From Plotosus lineatus (lineage: Eukaryota; Chordata; Actinopteri; Siluriformes; Plotosidae), in NCBI GenBank assembly GCA_024760905.1, contig CM045734.1, forward strand, positions 43,023,064 to 43,087,063: 64,000 bases of DNA. Reading direction: 5' to 3'. Below, one piece after another: positions 34,401 to 54,994 of this stretch (its first letter is position 1; every line of letters begins with the position of its first letter). The notes under the pieces were generated by a model. The model saw nothing but the letters and a program-made list of their open reading frames with translations, searched no databases and was not told the DNA's origin. The position numbers were made by a program, and so were the translations under genes.

Positions 34401-34609
34401 AAGGGGCAGAAACACGCTGATGGCTATGCAGCTACTCTTTACAAAATTCAGCAATGGTTCTTTTACATGCTTCTCACCATAGACAGTGAGAGACATGGCC
34501 CGCCTTGATAACCCAGTTAGCTGCACTGGGGGGGACAGTGACAACCTTGTGGAGAGTGGAACTCGAACCCTCACCTTTTAGGATCAGCCACTAGACCACC
34601 ACTGCCCCT
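34401..34609 (-). mobile_element. SINE (Ser-tRNA-like head), antisense, 3' tail missing
   Basis: Antisense body (CAGCAATGGTTCTTTTACAT, TAACCCAGTTAGCTGCACTG), box B complement GGAACTCGAACCC, head end CCACTAGACCACCACTGCCC. Confidence 0.85.
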
Positions 34610-36140
34610 GTATACAGATGTTCACATATATAGAAGAATAATTACATCATTATACATATGGAAGATTAAAATATAAATGTAGGTAGCTTTGTATAGATAT
34701 CTTCATATCTTTTCTCAATCTGATAGATACAGTATGCAGGAAACACTATAATTTTTATGTATCTTCACTGAAAATGTATCTGTGCTGATGCCGCCTGTAA
34801 TGATTATGTCTTAGAATGAAGTGGTATCAAGAACATAGCTGCAATTTTTAAAGAATTACCACATCTGATATCTAATTTTTTGTTGTTGGTCCATTCTTCA
34901 TTTTTCAGATTGATTAATTAATGAAGCAATTCACTGTTTATTATTGAGTACACTCCTCTTTTTATGATCTAGACCACTCTAGGATTTGGCACTGGATCAT
35001 GTATTACTAGATTATGAGTATTTGCTGATCCTTGATTTAAGTAATATTTCCAGGTTGGATGTATAGCTTGGAAAAATGAGGTGATCGTGCAAACCTTGAT
35101 CGTATAAGCTCTTTTAGACTGTTCAATTTTTAATCCTAACCAGTCTGAACAAAATATTATTCATTCTAATATGTGAAAAATTGAATCCACAATTACACAA
35201 TATTTTTTACAGCATGTCTGAAACCAGAAAGACAGATTGTTCTCATTTTGGACTGTTGCTGCGGTTCCACAAGTCAGCAGGGATTGAAATCCAACCAGAA
35301 AGTCCAAAGAGAAGATCCCTTCTATCCTCTTATGAACAATATTAAATGATAGCATGTCATCATCAAACACATGTATACTATGTAGAATATTTTATATTCA
35401 TTATGCCATCAATATACCAAGAACAGATAGTTAAAAATGTGGGCTTAATCCAACCTTAAGCCTTTAATTATCTTAAACCCCAGGTTCAAACCCCAAGGTG
35501 AATTATGAAAGATTAGATTTTTAGCTGGCTGGTCCTGAGTAAGTTAAGTAAGATTTTCAGTTGATGCGCCCTATCCCAAGCCTTTGGCAATCAGCATCAC
35601 AGAACAATACCCATTTGCCAAAAAATGAGGAGCAGCATTTTCAGCCAATAGCTGTAAACTAATGGCCAGATGGCAGTGTGCTCAATAATCCAGATGCATG
35701 ATTCTACAATGGCCTGGTGTGTGATAGGGCCTGGGTAAATCCTCAGACTTACTAGAAATCAATGCATTGGTCACACCCTCAAGAAAATGAATCATGAATA
35801 AAATCTTTTGAGGATTTAAATTCTCATAACACACCAATTTTATTGACTCATATAAAGAGTGTGCAAAATGGCCTGTAGTCTAAATGCTGCACACATGTAT
35901 GAGTTTCTGTGCTATTTGCTTTGAATTTACCCACAATTAAGATAGTCAGGTTTGATTTGCCATTGTTTATCAAGACTGCTTCAGTTTTTCCCACCAACGA
36001 TGGTAAACCATCTTGCCACAACTTCCTTTCTTGCTTTGAACATAGAGGTAAAATCATGCTAGATTATGTCTGCGAACTTTATCAAGTAAAATAAAATGTA
36101 ATGGTTTATACACATACTTAACTACTATGTGTAATTAAAA
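34610..36140. other. Repeat-poor spacer
   Basis: About 1.5 kb with no recognised transposon, microsatellite or exon. Short open frames only. A diverged TCTAGTGTTTAGGTGTCTGC…CATTTGACCATATAG at 36178-36215 looks like the end of a small Tc1-type MITE. Confidence 0.35.
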
Positions 36141-36252
36141 CTACGTGGCAACAATTTGATGAAAAACCACCCATATGTCTAGTGTTTAGGTGTCTGCAAA
36201 CATTTGACCATATAGTTCAGTAAGGCTAATGTAAGGCCTTTTAAGGCTTGAC

Positions 36253-36452
36253 AGCTTTCTTCCTCTTATTCATCTTTCAGCTGCTTCCATTACAGAACCC
36301 CACAGCAGGCCATCCTCTATTCCACTCTCTCCTGAACATCTCTGTCACACCAATCACTTGCATGTCCTCCCTCAACACATTCGTATGTATCCTCTTTGGC
36401 CTTCCTCTTCTTCTCCCACCAGGCAGTTCCATCCTCAACGTTCCCAGCTATA
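36253..36452 (-). mobile_element. RTE-type LINE 3' fragment, antisense
   Basis: Antisense of the LINE C-terminal region: CACTTGCATGTCCTCCCTCA and CCTCTTTGGCCTTCCTCTTC correspond to the MDVVKED and GRPKRR stretches of copies A-E. Diverged from them, so an older insertion or subfamily. Confidence 0.65.
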
Positions 36453-36670
36453 TATAATTCAAAGCTTCATATTTTTAGTTGGTGAAGTCATTCCTTTTTA
36501 TTTCAATATTTGCTCTGGGTCATGGCTGTTCTGAAAAACTAAATTCTTCTTCATGTTCACATTTTTTTAGCAAATATCTAAAGGTTTTGTACCAAAATTG
36601 AATGAGATTTGGAATTGTTCTTAAGTCCCTCCACCTGATATAAAACTTCCTAATAATAAAATAAAACAGC

Positions 36671-36738
<68 letters not shown>
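36671..36738. repeat. (AAT)n microsatellite
   Basis: About 22 uninterrupted AAT units. Confidence 0.95.
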
Positions 36739-37685
36739 TCTATCACCATCATGCTTCACTGTAGATCCTCTAATGTGTTGGTATTCTATACTTTTGTTTT
36801 GTACCAAGCATTCCTTTTGAAATTTGTCATAAAAAATGATTCAAACTCGGTCTCAGCAGACACATTTTCCAACAATATTTTGGAACAAATATGTTTTTTT
36901 TTTGTTTTTTTTTTTTTTTTTGATGTTGTTGTTGTTGTTGATGATGATGATGATGATGATGGTGCTTTTTTCTTGTCTGTTTTTATGGATGTCTTTTTAA
37001 GGTAGGGTATTTGAAATTGTTGTGACATGTAGTACACCAATACTTGTCAGATTTTATTGGTTAAATCTGAATCTAGCCAAATCCATAATTATATTGTGTA
37101 CACTTATGAAACAACAATATTATAATATTTATAACTAAATATAGATCACGGTAAAAGTAAAAAAAAAAAAAAAAAAAGTTGTGACATCATTTCTCCTCAT
37201 CTTAACCTGCACTTTAACATGGTGTGCAGTTTTATATGTACTGCATCATTGTACTGTATGAAGCAGCATGAGCAGCATTTTGAAAAGTTGCAGAGGTCGG
37301 CAGCTGCCGTATGAGAATAAACATCTAGTTATTGGTGGCAGTTGGCCAATGGACAAAATTAGAAGAAAACGGGAATGGTAGAGTCAATGCCAAAATCACA
37401 GACTGATTAAGGATCTGTGGCCTTGTTTTAAAATTGATGTTTACAAAGGGTCTGCATGCAATCTAACAAAGCCTCTCAATTTTTTTACATGGAGAATGGG
37501 TAAAAAGCTGACTAGGACCAGTCCCAGAAGACTTGAGGACACATTTATGGACAAGCTTCTAGCATGTATTACCCAGAGAAGCAAAATTTGTGCAACTAGT
37601 GAATGCCTGATTTTATTATTGAATGCATTTTTGTGGAACAGTATTTTGCTTTTTTCAAATATGAAATCTTCTTTTCCTTTTGGAA

Positions 37686-39516
37686 TGCAGCCGTGAGGGG
37701 GGGCGCAAGCCAGTGTTCTTCCACATGCCGGTCCCAAGCCCGGATAAATACAGAGGGTTGTGTCAGGAGGGGCATCCAATGTAAAACCAATGTCACATAT
37801 AAAATGCAAGTCAAAAATAAGAATTCTATACCAGATCGATTGAGGCCCGGGTTAACAATGACCGCCATCAGTGCTGTTAACCAACAGGGTGCTGAAGGAA
37901 CCTGGGCTACTGTTGGTCGAAGAAGGAGAGGCGTGAGGTGTGTCCATATGCGGAAAGAGAATAAGAAAGGCATGAGTCTAGGACTGAAAGTAGGAACTTT
38001 GAATGTTGGAACGATGACAGGAAAAGCTAGAGAGCTGGCTGACATGACGCAGAGGAGGATGGTGGACATACTATGTGTCCAGGAGACCAGGTGGAAAGGT
38101 AACAAGGCTAGAAGCTTAGGAGCGGGGTTTGAGTGGTTTGTGGTTAAGGTTTGTGGATGGGAAGAGAAATGGAGTAGGAGTCATCTTGAAGGAGGGGTTT
38201 GTCAGGAATGCTCGAGAAGTGAAAAGAGTGTCAGACAGAGTGATGAGTCTCAAGTTAGAAATTGAAGGTGTGATGTTCAATATTGTTAGTGCTTATGCCC
38301 CACAGGCAGGATGTGAGCTAGAAGAGAAGGATAGATTCTGCAGTGAGTTTGATGAAGTGATGCAGAGAACCCCCAGAAGTGAAAGAGTGGTCATTGGTGC
38401 AGACTTCAATGGACATGTTGTTGCAGGCAACAGAGGGGACGAGGAAGTGATGGGCGGGATTGGTATCCAGGACAGGAACACAGAAAGACAGATGTTGATA
38501 GATTTTGTAAAAAGGATGGAAATGTCTGTCGTGAATATGTTCTTCCAGAAGAGACAGGAGCATAGGGTGACTTATAACATCAGAGGTAGGAGCACACAGG
38601 TAGACTACATCTTGTGTAGACAATATAATTTGAAGGATGTCAGTGCCTGCAAAGTAGTAGTGGGTGAGAGTGTTGCCAGACAGCATAGGATGATGCTGAT
38701 GATGAGGAAGATGAAGAAGGCAAAGGCAGAGCAGAAGACAAAGTGGTGGAAGCTGAAAAAGGAAGAGTGTCGTGTTGTCTTCAAGGAGGAGTTGAAACAG
38801 GCTTTGGGTGGACAGGATGTGCTTCCAGATGACTGGACAACTACATCTAATGTGATCAGGGAGACAGGTAGGAGAGTACTTGGTGTGTCATCTGGAAGGA
38901 AAGTAGATAAGGAGACTTGGTGGTGGAATGAGGAAGTGTAGGAGTGTGTACAAAGGAAGAAGTTAGCTAAGAAGAAGTGGGACATTGAGCGAACTGAAGA
39001 GAGTAAACAGGACTACAGGGATGCACAAAGTAAGGGAAGGTAGTGGTGTCACAAGCCAAACAGAGAGCGTATGATGAATTCTATGCTAGGTTGGACAGTA
39101 AGGAGGGAGAAAATGATTTATACATGTTGTCACAGCAGAGAAATCGAGATGTGAAGAACATGTAGCAAGTTTGAATGATTAAGGACAGAGAGTGAAATGT
39201 ATTGACTGATGACTGAAGTGTGATTGGAAGATGGAAAGAGTACTTTGAAGAGCTGATGAATGAGGAAAATGAGAGAGAAAAAAAGAGTAAAAGAGGTGAC
39301 CGTTGAGGATCAGGAAGTAGCAAAGATTAGTAAGGATGAAGTGAGGAGGGCATTGAAGAGGATGAAGAGTGGAAAGGCAGTTGGTCCTGATCACATACTG
39401 GTGGAGGTAGCAGTAGATTTTCTGACAAGAATATTCAAGAATGTCTTAGAGAGTGAGAGGATGCTGGAGGAATGGAGGAGAAGTGTGCTGGTGCCCATTT
39501 TTAAGAACAACTACTA
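37686..39516 (+). mobile_element. RTE-type LINE copy C, 3' truncated
   Basis: Leader (GCAGCCGTGAGGGGGGGCGC), endonuclease, connector and the start of the RT (GKAVGPDHILVEVAVDFLTR, SVLVPIFKNN). It stops at about 39516, exactly where the RT continues in copy B (LVPIFKNKGDVQSC). The 3' half is missing, the reverse of normal LINE truncation, and an antisense SINE follows at once. Confidence 0.85.
37972..38941 (+). pseudogene. LINE endonuclease of copy C, one frameshift
   Basis: The frame from ATG 37972 (MSLGLKVGTLNVGTMTGKAR) shifts near 38140 into 38129-38941. That frame contains NVVSAYAP-type text (NIVSAYAPQAG), GADFNGHV and the final endonuclease motif RSTQVDYILC, then a connector with KTKWWKLKKEECRVVFKEEL. 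A stop follows at 38939. Apart from the frameshift, all endonuclease motifs are present, making this the best-preserved endonuclease of the family here. Confidence 0.8.
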
Positions 39517-39529
39517 GAGTAGAATGCAA

Positions 39530-39722
39530 CTACTCTTTACGAATGTCAGCAATGGTTCTTTTACATGAATCTCACACCATGGACAGTGAGAGACATGGCC
39601 GGCCTTTGATAACCCAGTTAGCTGCACTGGCGGGACAGTGACAATATGTTGAGAGTGGGACTCGACCCCCCAAGCTTAGGATCAACGATCCAGCTCCCTT
39701 TAGCACCAGGCCACCAACGCCC
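39530..39722 (-). mobile_element. SINE (Ser-tRNA-like head), antisense, tail missing
   Basis: ACTACTCTTTACGAATGTCA, the body AACCCAGTTAGCTGCACTGG, box B complement GGACTCGACCCCCC and head CAGGCCACCAACGCCC. Joined directly to the broken end of LINE copy C. Confidence 0.8.
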
Positions 39723-39979
39723 GTCTTCAAATATGAAATATTTTGTAGAATTCAATTATCAATTTTTGTATTTTTTTTTTTTTTTGCTGTTTCCATGGTT
39801 ATAACATTATAACATGTACAAAGAACTATGTTTTTGCCTACTGTGTGCTAAATTTCTTTGTGTATGTCACCTGATTAAGTTCAACAGCCTGGTCATTCTA
39901 CTTCTGCTGGGGTGATAGTGTTTGTAGTTTTAAATGTTTTTAAATGATTTTATCTCTGCAAGACAACAGGTAAAGTGTA

Positions 39980-39980
<1 letters not shown>

Positions 39981-40054
<74 letters not shown>
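39981..40054. repeat. (GT)n microsatellite
   Basis: 37 uninterrupted GT units, just ahead of a SINE tail. Confidence 0.95.
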
Positions 40055-40056
<2 letters not shown>

Positions 40057-40082
40057 TTATTTGTTCTGCTGTCTGTCTGTCT

Positions 40083-40345
40083 TCCTTTCGGCTTTTTCCC
40101 TTTTACTCAGGAGTCGCCACAGCGAATCATCTGATTCGCACGTTTGATATGGCAGACGTTTTTACGTCGGATGCCCTTCCTGTCACAACCCTTTTAGCAA
40201 GGGGCAGAAACATGCTGACGACTTTGCAGCCTACTCTTTACGAAAGTCAGCAATGGTTGTTTTACATGCCTCTCACCATAGACAGTGAGTGACATGGCCC
40301 GCCTTTGATAACCCAGTTAGCTGCACTGGGGGCATACTGGGGGCA
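40083..40345 (-). mobile_element. SINE, RTE-tail type, antisense, head missing
   Basis: Antisense tail TTCGGCTTTTTCCCTTTTAC, GTCGCCACAGCGAATCATCT and GGATGCCCTTCCTGTCACAA, then the body to CTGCACTGGGGGCATA. It ends before the tRNA-like head. Confidence 0.85.
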
Positions 40346-40518
40346 TATCTGCTGTATATTGAGTAAATACCCCTATGTTGCGGGATATGCTATATATATT
40401 AAAATATTGAAATCCCTCCCCTTCATGTGACTTATACAAATATATTGGTTTACTATAAAGAAGAAGAATAACACTACAAGTATGCATGCTAATCAGTTTT
40501 AACAGATAATTGTCCTAG

Positions 40519-41292
40519 AGCAGTGGTTCTTAAGCTGGGTTCGATCAAACCATAGGGGTTCGGTGAGTCAGTCTCAGGGGTTCATCAGAGGTCAAGACCC
40601 AACTCATATTCAGGACGACACGCCCCGCTTGGCTATCACTGGCTGCAGGTGATCACGCTACATTGCTTGGCCAATCTGTGCTGCAGGAAATTTGATGCGC
40701 TCAGTAGTCGACTTGTGACTGTCGTGATGGTATGTCGTGTGATTTCTTTCTTAATGTTTTAATCCATACTATGTTGAGCAAAAAAAGAAAGTGGTCAGAC
40801 GAATATGTACAACATGGATTCATATATATAACAGAACATGATGCTAGTCAGCGTCCTAAGTAGGATCAACCCCACGATGACTGACATATATATACATGTA
40901 TATGTGTATATAATCTCAATAAATACATATCTAATGCTATAAATGCTTATAATAACAATTAAACATTCAAAAATAATGCATAAGATGTAAAGAAAGCATA
41001 AATACACACAAATACAGACATGCACGCGCACACTCACACATATGCGCACCTCACATAAAAATGTAAGTAGTTGTGATGGGGGAGTTCATGCATTGTATTG
41101 GTTTTGTTCTTTGAGCACAGTGATGTTAATGCACTGTTCATTTTGGTGTCCCAGTAAAAACATATACCTATGTCTTGAATTTGAAAAAAAAAAGAAAAAA
41201 AGTCATATTTTATTTTTCAATAAAGAAGGGTTCGGTGAATAAGCATATGAAACTGGTGGGGTTTAGTACCTCCAACAAGGTTAAGAACCACT
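40519..41292 (+). mobile_element. hAT-like element, internally deleted, with nested MITE piece
   Basis: Inverted ends CAGTGGTTCTTAAGCTGGG and GGTTAAGAACCACTG. Flanking octamers TCCTAGAG and ATCTAGAC share the core CTAGA, compatible with a decayed 8-bp hAT duplication. A 30-residue frame at 40771 (MLSKKRKWSDEYVQHGF) is the N-terminus of a hAT/ZBED-type transposase. The stretch at about 40870-41070 belongs to the CAGGGATCCCTC MITE family. Confidence 0.75.
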
Positions 41293-42336
41293 GATCTAGA
41301 CTTAGCAGGTGCACTCTATTTTATCTAGTTTTTATCAAGTCCACACCTATTGATAAGGGGGGTGGTTCTTTTGCTTATTGTGCTTTTTTTATTTTTATTT
41401 TTTATTTTTTATTTTTTTTTAACTGTGCAGCTAACCTGAGCTGCGTTGTCTCTTAAGCAACATGAATGCTATCATGCTGCCATGTCATTCAAGTGTTCCT
41501 TGGGGGTTTCAGTAAGTGGAAAAAGATTAGTGAGCTATTATCCGAGAATTTTTTTTTTTTTTTTTTTTAATTATGACTGCAGGGGGAAATGTTTATTTTA
41601 CTTGCACTTCAGAACTCTTGGATTAAAGGGGTGGGGGGGTGACTGCAATTTACTGCCATGTACTGGCCAGAGTATTCAAAAAACATTAGTAATTTCCAAA
41701 TGTAATGTGTTTTGCATGATATAAACATGATGAATAACAATAGCTTTTACAGTGCATTCAGCAATACCTTCTGAATGGTGATTTCTACTCCTTAAAACTC
41801 ATAACCATGTAAAGAGTCAGTCGGTTCTACTAACTTGGTGATTATGAGCTTGCATATCAGTCCTGTTGCATTTGGATGGAAATTACATTGTTAGACTTCC
41901 TTTGTATACACTGGAGCAGAATACTGTATTATTACAGAAGAGATTCTATTACAGCTTGGGGTTTTCTCTCTTAAAATCACAGGCGTTTGACAGCTGTGTT
42001 CACAGCACTCAGAGCTTATTAGACCATCTGTGCTACACAGACATCCAGTTCTGTTTTCCTGTGTGTTGCTGTCTATATAGAGCCTTGAAAAAACATCCAT
42101 AGGGGACCACATGCTTCCTCATGCCTTGACATACCTTCTCTATCTTAATTGGGCAATGGACTCTTCCTATATTAGGACTTTGGTCTGTCAAGTAGGAATG
42201 TGAGCCCTGGAGCTTGCTCTATGTCCTTTATCTTGAAAGATAGGAGATATGTTTATTAAAGAAGTTCATTATTGAGAGGAAACTCGAGAAGGAGGTGTGG
42301 TGGATAAGGTTCTATACAGAGGGGCAATATAGTACA

Positions 42337-42340
<4 letters not shown>
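41293..42340. other. Repeat-poor 5' flank of hapln1
   Basis: Poly-T tracts at 41388-41420 and 41549-41568, otherwise single-copy-looking DNA from about 41720 to 42320. No exon is recognised; an upstream non-coding hapln1 exon could lie here or farther out, but I cannot identify one. Confidence 0.3.

Positions 42341-42341
<1 letters not shown>

Positions 42342-42423
<82 letters not shown>
42342..42423. repeat. (AT)n microsatellite
   Basis: About 82 nt of AT. Confidence 0.95.
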
Positions 42424-42427
<4 letters not shown>

Positions 42428-42698
42428 GAGGTCGGAAAGTTATTAATTTAAATGACATAGTAAGTGGAAAAAATCAGTCGTATGGGTTGGTTTATAGATA
42501 CTGTATTTCATAAGTGAGTTAGTCAATAAAATGTGTACAGTATTCTGTATGATTTCTATTATTAACTTGATTCCATTACAAAGGGTTTTGAAATACATTG
42601 TTAGCGATGGAATTATAACTGCCCCATCTCTGCTGCATATGAATCAATTTTTCTTGGAATTCTTGGAAAAGAAAGTTTTTAATTCAGATATCTTAAAG

Positions 42699-42707
<9 letters not shown>

Positions 42708-42790
<83 letters not shown>
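42708..42790. repeat. (AT)n microsatellite
   Basis: About 83 nt of AT, 400 bp upstream of the hapln1 signal-peptide exon. Confidence 0.95.
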
Positions 42791-42794
<4 letters not shown>

Positions 42795-42889
42795 TAGTTT
42801 TGCCATCATAATAATACAACACAAAATATACACATATCCTCGACTATGCAGCTAATACCAAATAGCAGAAATCATGTGTAGGACATCTT

Positions 42890-43162
42890 TGAACAATGTA
42901 CCAATGTATAGGGTGATGGGTGCCTTGGATGCTGTAAGGAGAGGCGGAGTGATCTTAGCCAGCCCCCACCACTCTCTACATCGCCTAATAAAAGGCTCTT
43001 GTTGCAACCACTAAGGACCCCGAACTTTTCCATTTGGCAGTAAAAGTGTCTATTGCCTACATCTCTTCACATCAACGAAGGAATCAGAACAATTTTGAGT
43101 GCAGTATAAAGGGGTAGTCACCCTAGGCTTCAGCTACCATCCCCCTTTGTTTGCTTCTCTAG
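42890..43162 (+). promoter_or_regulatory. Candidate hapln1 promoter / 5' flank
   Basis: TATAAA at 43105-43110 and TAATAAAAGG near 42987 could each position a start site within the 200 nt before the ATG. SOX-type motifs: AACAATG at 42892, AACAAT at 43090, and CTTTGTT (AACAAAG on the other strand) at 43145. Cartilage link protein is a known SOX9-regulated gene, so these fit, but motif matches this short also arise by chance. Alternatively this is intron: a pyrimidine-rich tract ending TTCTCTAG at 43162 would make 43163 the start of exon 2, as expected if an upstream non-coding exon exists. Confidence 0.4.
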
Positions 43163-43199
43163 TTTTAAAGGCCCAAAGACAAAGGAGAAAGAAAAGAAG

Positions 43200-51839
<8,640 letters not shown>

Positions 51840-52812
51840 TTTGCAACAGCTTACCTAGGTTCACAAACCAACCAAAGGGCTGTAGCTTACAAGCATCGAA
51901 TGATAAAATATACAGTCATTTATCAAAAGAGAGCATTGAAATTGAAATTTTTTTAGGGACATGCTGAAATTGTTTTGTAATATGCATTCAAAAGTACACA
52001 CTGCAAATGGTACGATTACTCATATAAACATTTTTATATTTTTTTCCTTATTTTTTTTTTATTCATATTGCACAGTTTAGTTATGTGCATAGTTTATTTC
52101 AGCACGTCATTTAAGTTTGGAAGGGAGTCTAATCTTTGCTTGATAAATTAAAATAAAAATGTAATGTTTGTTTGTTTGTTTGTTTTTTTTCTGCCCTGCA
52201 ATGGCCTGGCAAGTTGCCCAGGGTGTATTCTGCTCTCGCCCGGAATCGGCTGGGATGGGCGCGAGCCTCCCCGTGACCCTAATTAGGATTAAACGGTTAC
52301 AGAAAATGAATGAATGAATGAAAGCTGGTTTTGACACATCTGGCATGTCCTGTCAGAGCACTGGTCACGACACTACTGTTTTTTTAACCCATTTTAAACC
52401 TGCATATGGCCCAGACTGAGCATGCTTAGTAGTTATAGAGTAAACACTTGCCATACATTTGCTAGGAAAGAAAAAAACTAAAACATAAAGGTCTCATTTC
52501 GGAGCATATTTTTCAAACCTGTACTGTTAAATGAGATCTCTGATAATAGCATTTGTCTAAAAGCTGATCTGAGGCAATGGCTTTATTCAGTTTCCCCATT
52601 GCATCCCCTGCATCGACCCCAGAGGGATATAAAAAGTTATGGCCTATAAATGAATATTAATGAGATCTATAAATGAGCCTTGCACGTTCAAAACTGTGAA
52701 TGCCAATAAAACCTACTTTCATGAATTTTCATTCCAAAAATTACAATTTCTCATGTTTAAACCACAACGAATTGATGCTGCAGGCAGATATATTCTGTAT
52801 TTCTATTGAAAT

Positions 52813-52847
<35 letters not shown>

Positions 52848-52980
52848 TGATTGGGAGGGAAAACTCCACCCATTTTTTTCTGCTTGTATTCATTCACAAA
52901 ACATAACTCTTTTTTTCCAACTATACTGCAGTGTATTGTTTTTACATCAAGTTTTAAAAAAGAAAATAAAAGCTTACAAA
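51840..52980 (+). other. hapln1 3' flank / probable 3'UTR
   Basis: AATAAA poly(A)-signal candidates lie at 52152, 52705 and 52965. The sequence from about 52440 to 52980 is mostly single-copy in appearance, with a T33 run at 52813-52846. A SINE tail fragment interrupts at 52190-52325. Which signal is used cannot be told from sequence. Confidence 0.45.
52190..52325 (+). repeat. SINE tail only (GAATG type)
   Basis: TGCCCTGCAATGGCCTGGCA, AGGGTGTATTCTGCTCTCGC, CCTCCCCGTGACCCTAATTA, ending in (GAAT)n. No head or body. It shows that the tail occurs as an independent 5'-truncated unit. Confidence 0.8.
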
Positions 52981-53106
52981 AATCGAGATGGTAGTTGAAT
53001 TAATTATTTTTCTCATTAGTAAAGCATGATTGTAATTTTGTATGTGAGTACAAAATCAAGTGAATTAAATCTATCACTATACTTCATTCTACAATGTGTA
53101 TATACG

Positions 53107-53491
53107 CTAGAGCCGGCCAAGTGTGGGCAGTGGTGGTCTGGTGGTAAAGTGCGCTGGATCGCTGATTCTAAGGTTGAGAGTTTGAGTCCCACTCTCCACA
53201 AGGTTGTTACTGTCCCCCCCCAGTGCAGCTAACTGGGTTATCAAAGGCCAGCCATGTCTCTCACTGTCTATGGTGAGAGGTTCATGTAAAAGAACCATTG
53301 CTGACTTTCGCAAAGAGTCGCCGCAAAGCCGTCAGCGTGTTTCTGTCCCTTGCTAAAGGGTTGTGTCAGGAAGGGCATCCGATATAAAAACCTATGCCAA
53401 ATCAAATGTGCAAATCATTCCCTGTGGCGACCCCTGAAAAAGGGAAAAAGCTGAAAGGAAATCTCTCTCTCTCTAGAGCCGGCCAAGTGTG
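53107..53491 (+). mobile_element. SINE, RTE-tail type, with 19-bp target duplication
   Basis: CTAGAGCCGGCCAAGTGTG occurs at 53107-53125 and again at 53473-53491. Between them is a full SINE: GGCAGTGGTGGTCTGGTGG, TGGATCGCTGATTCTA, GGTTGAGAGTTTGAGTCCC, body, GGGTTGTGTCAGGAAGGGCA, CCTGTGGCGACCCCTG, AAAGCTGAAAGG and a (TC)n tail. A direct record of retroposition. Confidence 0.95.
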
Positions 53492-53655
53492 CTGACAATA
53501 TACAAAGCTTTAGTTTATATGGGTTTTTTGTTTGTTCGTTTATTTTCCATTCAGTGAATCTGGGTTAAATTTAATGATGATATTTTATACCTAATATTTC
53601 CCACAAACTATAAAGAATTAAGAGAGCAACTCCTGTCCAAAAATATGGATGGACA

Positions 53656-54029
53656 CCTTCAACATGTGGTGCAGTGGTGGCCTAGTGGTATAGATGCTGA
53701 ATCGCTGATCCTAAAGTTGGGGTTTCAAGCCCCACTCACCACAGATTGTCGCTGACCCCCCATCCCCAGTGCAGCTAACTGGGTTATCATAGGCTGGCCA
53801 TGTCTCTCGCTGTCTGTGGTGTGAGGTTCATGTAATAGAACCATTGCTGACTTTCGACATGTGTAGCTGCATAGCCGACAGGGTGTTTCCACCCTGCGAT
53901 GGCCTGACGAACTGTTCAGGGTGTACTCTGCCCTCACCCAGAGTCGGCTGGGATGGGCACCTGCCATCCCGCGACCCTAATTGGGATTAAACAGTTGCAG
54001 AAAATAAACAGAATGAACCTTCAACATGT
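53656..54029 (+). mobile_element. SINE, GAATG-tail type, with 12-bp target duplication
   Basis: CCTTCAACATGT at 53656-53667 and 54018-54029 flanks a Ser-tRNA-like head (GTGGCCTAGTGGTATAG, GGTTTCAAGCCCC), body and the second tail (CCTGCGATGGCCTGACGAAC, CCTAATTGGGATTAAACAG). Confidence 0.9.
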
Positions 54030-54184
54030 CAGATAAAATCATTTGGACACATACAGCAGCAAAAAAGCACATTGGATCGTCATGCAAATTTGTTAGCAGT
54101 GCATGAATGAAAATTGTGGGGTTTTTTGTTTGTTTTTTTTTTTTTGTTTTGTTTTTTGGGGGGGGGGTCTTATATTTCATGCCA

Positions 54185-54600
54185 TTCTACTTTCATGCTG
54201 AAGTATCATCTCAGACTGCCAATATTTTCCGTGAAATAAAGATCTCGCATTACAATTAAAGTAGAAATGTGTATGTTTTTCTTACTTTATGGCCCGAGAT
54301 TTGCACATCAATTTATGGCTCCACACATAAACAGAGGTGTGAGGTGTCCATGTTACGACATTCATTGTACAATTAAGTGACTTCCTGAAGTGCATTTATT
54401 TCACACATAGCTAAGCGATAATTAATTTACTGACCAAAAACAAATGGTGTGAATTGTGTGTCCATACGTGTTTATTTCTGTTCGTTACTAAAAGTACAGT
54501 TATATGCACGAAGTAGTTCTTTCGGTCTTTGTTACAATGGTTTATGGATATCTGATCAACATCTTAAGAAGAAGAAGATCAACACAGAGTAAGGATGGAT
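54185..54600. other. Repeat-poor block, possible conserved non-coding DNA
   Basis: No recognised repeat; it contains TGCACATCAATTTATGGC and TAATTAATTTACTG. Only position and composition suggest interest. Confidence 0.25.
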
Positions 54601-54715
54601 ATAAGATGGACTACATTAAAATTTGCGGATTCTGATTTTTTTTCACCCTATTGGCATGCTTTAACTTATTAGTTCCAGAGAATTACCCATTTAAATCTAA
54701 TTTTATTTCAATTGC

Positions 54716-54846
54716 AAAGGGGCAGAAACACGCTGACAGATACGAAGCTACTCTTGTCGAAAGCCAGCAATGGTTCTTTTACATGAACCTCTCACCATGG
54801 ACAGTGAGAGACATGGCCGGCCTTTGATAACCCAGTTAGCTGCACT

Positions 54847-54888
<42 letters not shown>

Positions 54889-54983
54889 GTGGAGGGGTTA
54901 CTACCTTGTGGAGAGTGGGACTCAAACCCCCAACCTTAAGATCAGCGATCCAGCACCTTTTACCACCCGGCCACCACTGCCCA
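54716..54983 (-). mobile_element. SINE (Ser-tRNA-like head), antisense, with (GT)n inside
   Basis: Body (AACCCAGTTAGCTGCACTGG), then (TG)n at 54849-54883 in place of the usual short C-run, then box B complement GGGACTCAAACCCC and head GGCCACCACTGCCC. Confidence 0.85.
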
Positions 54984-54994
54984 TGTCCAAATCA

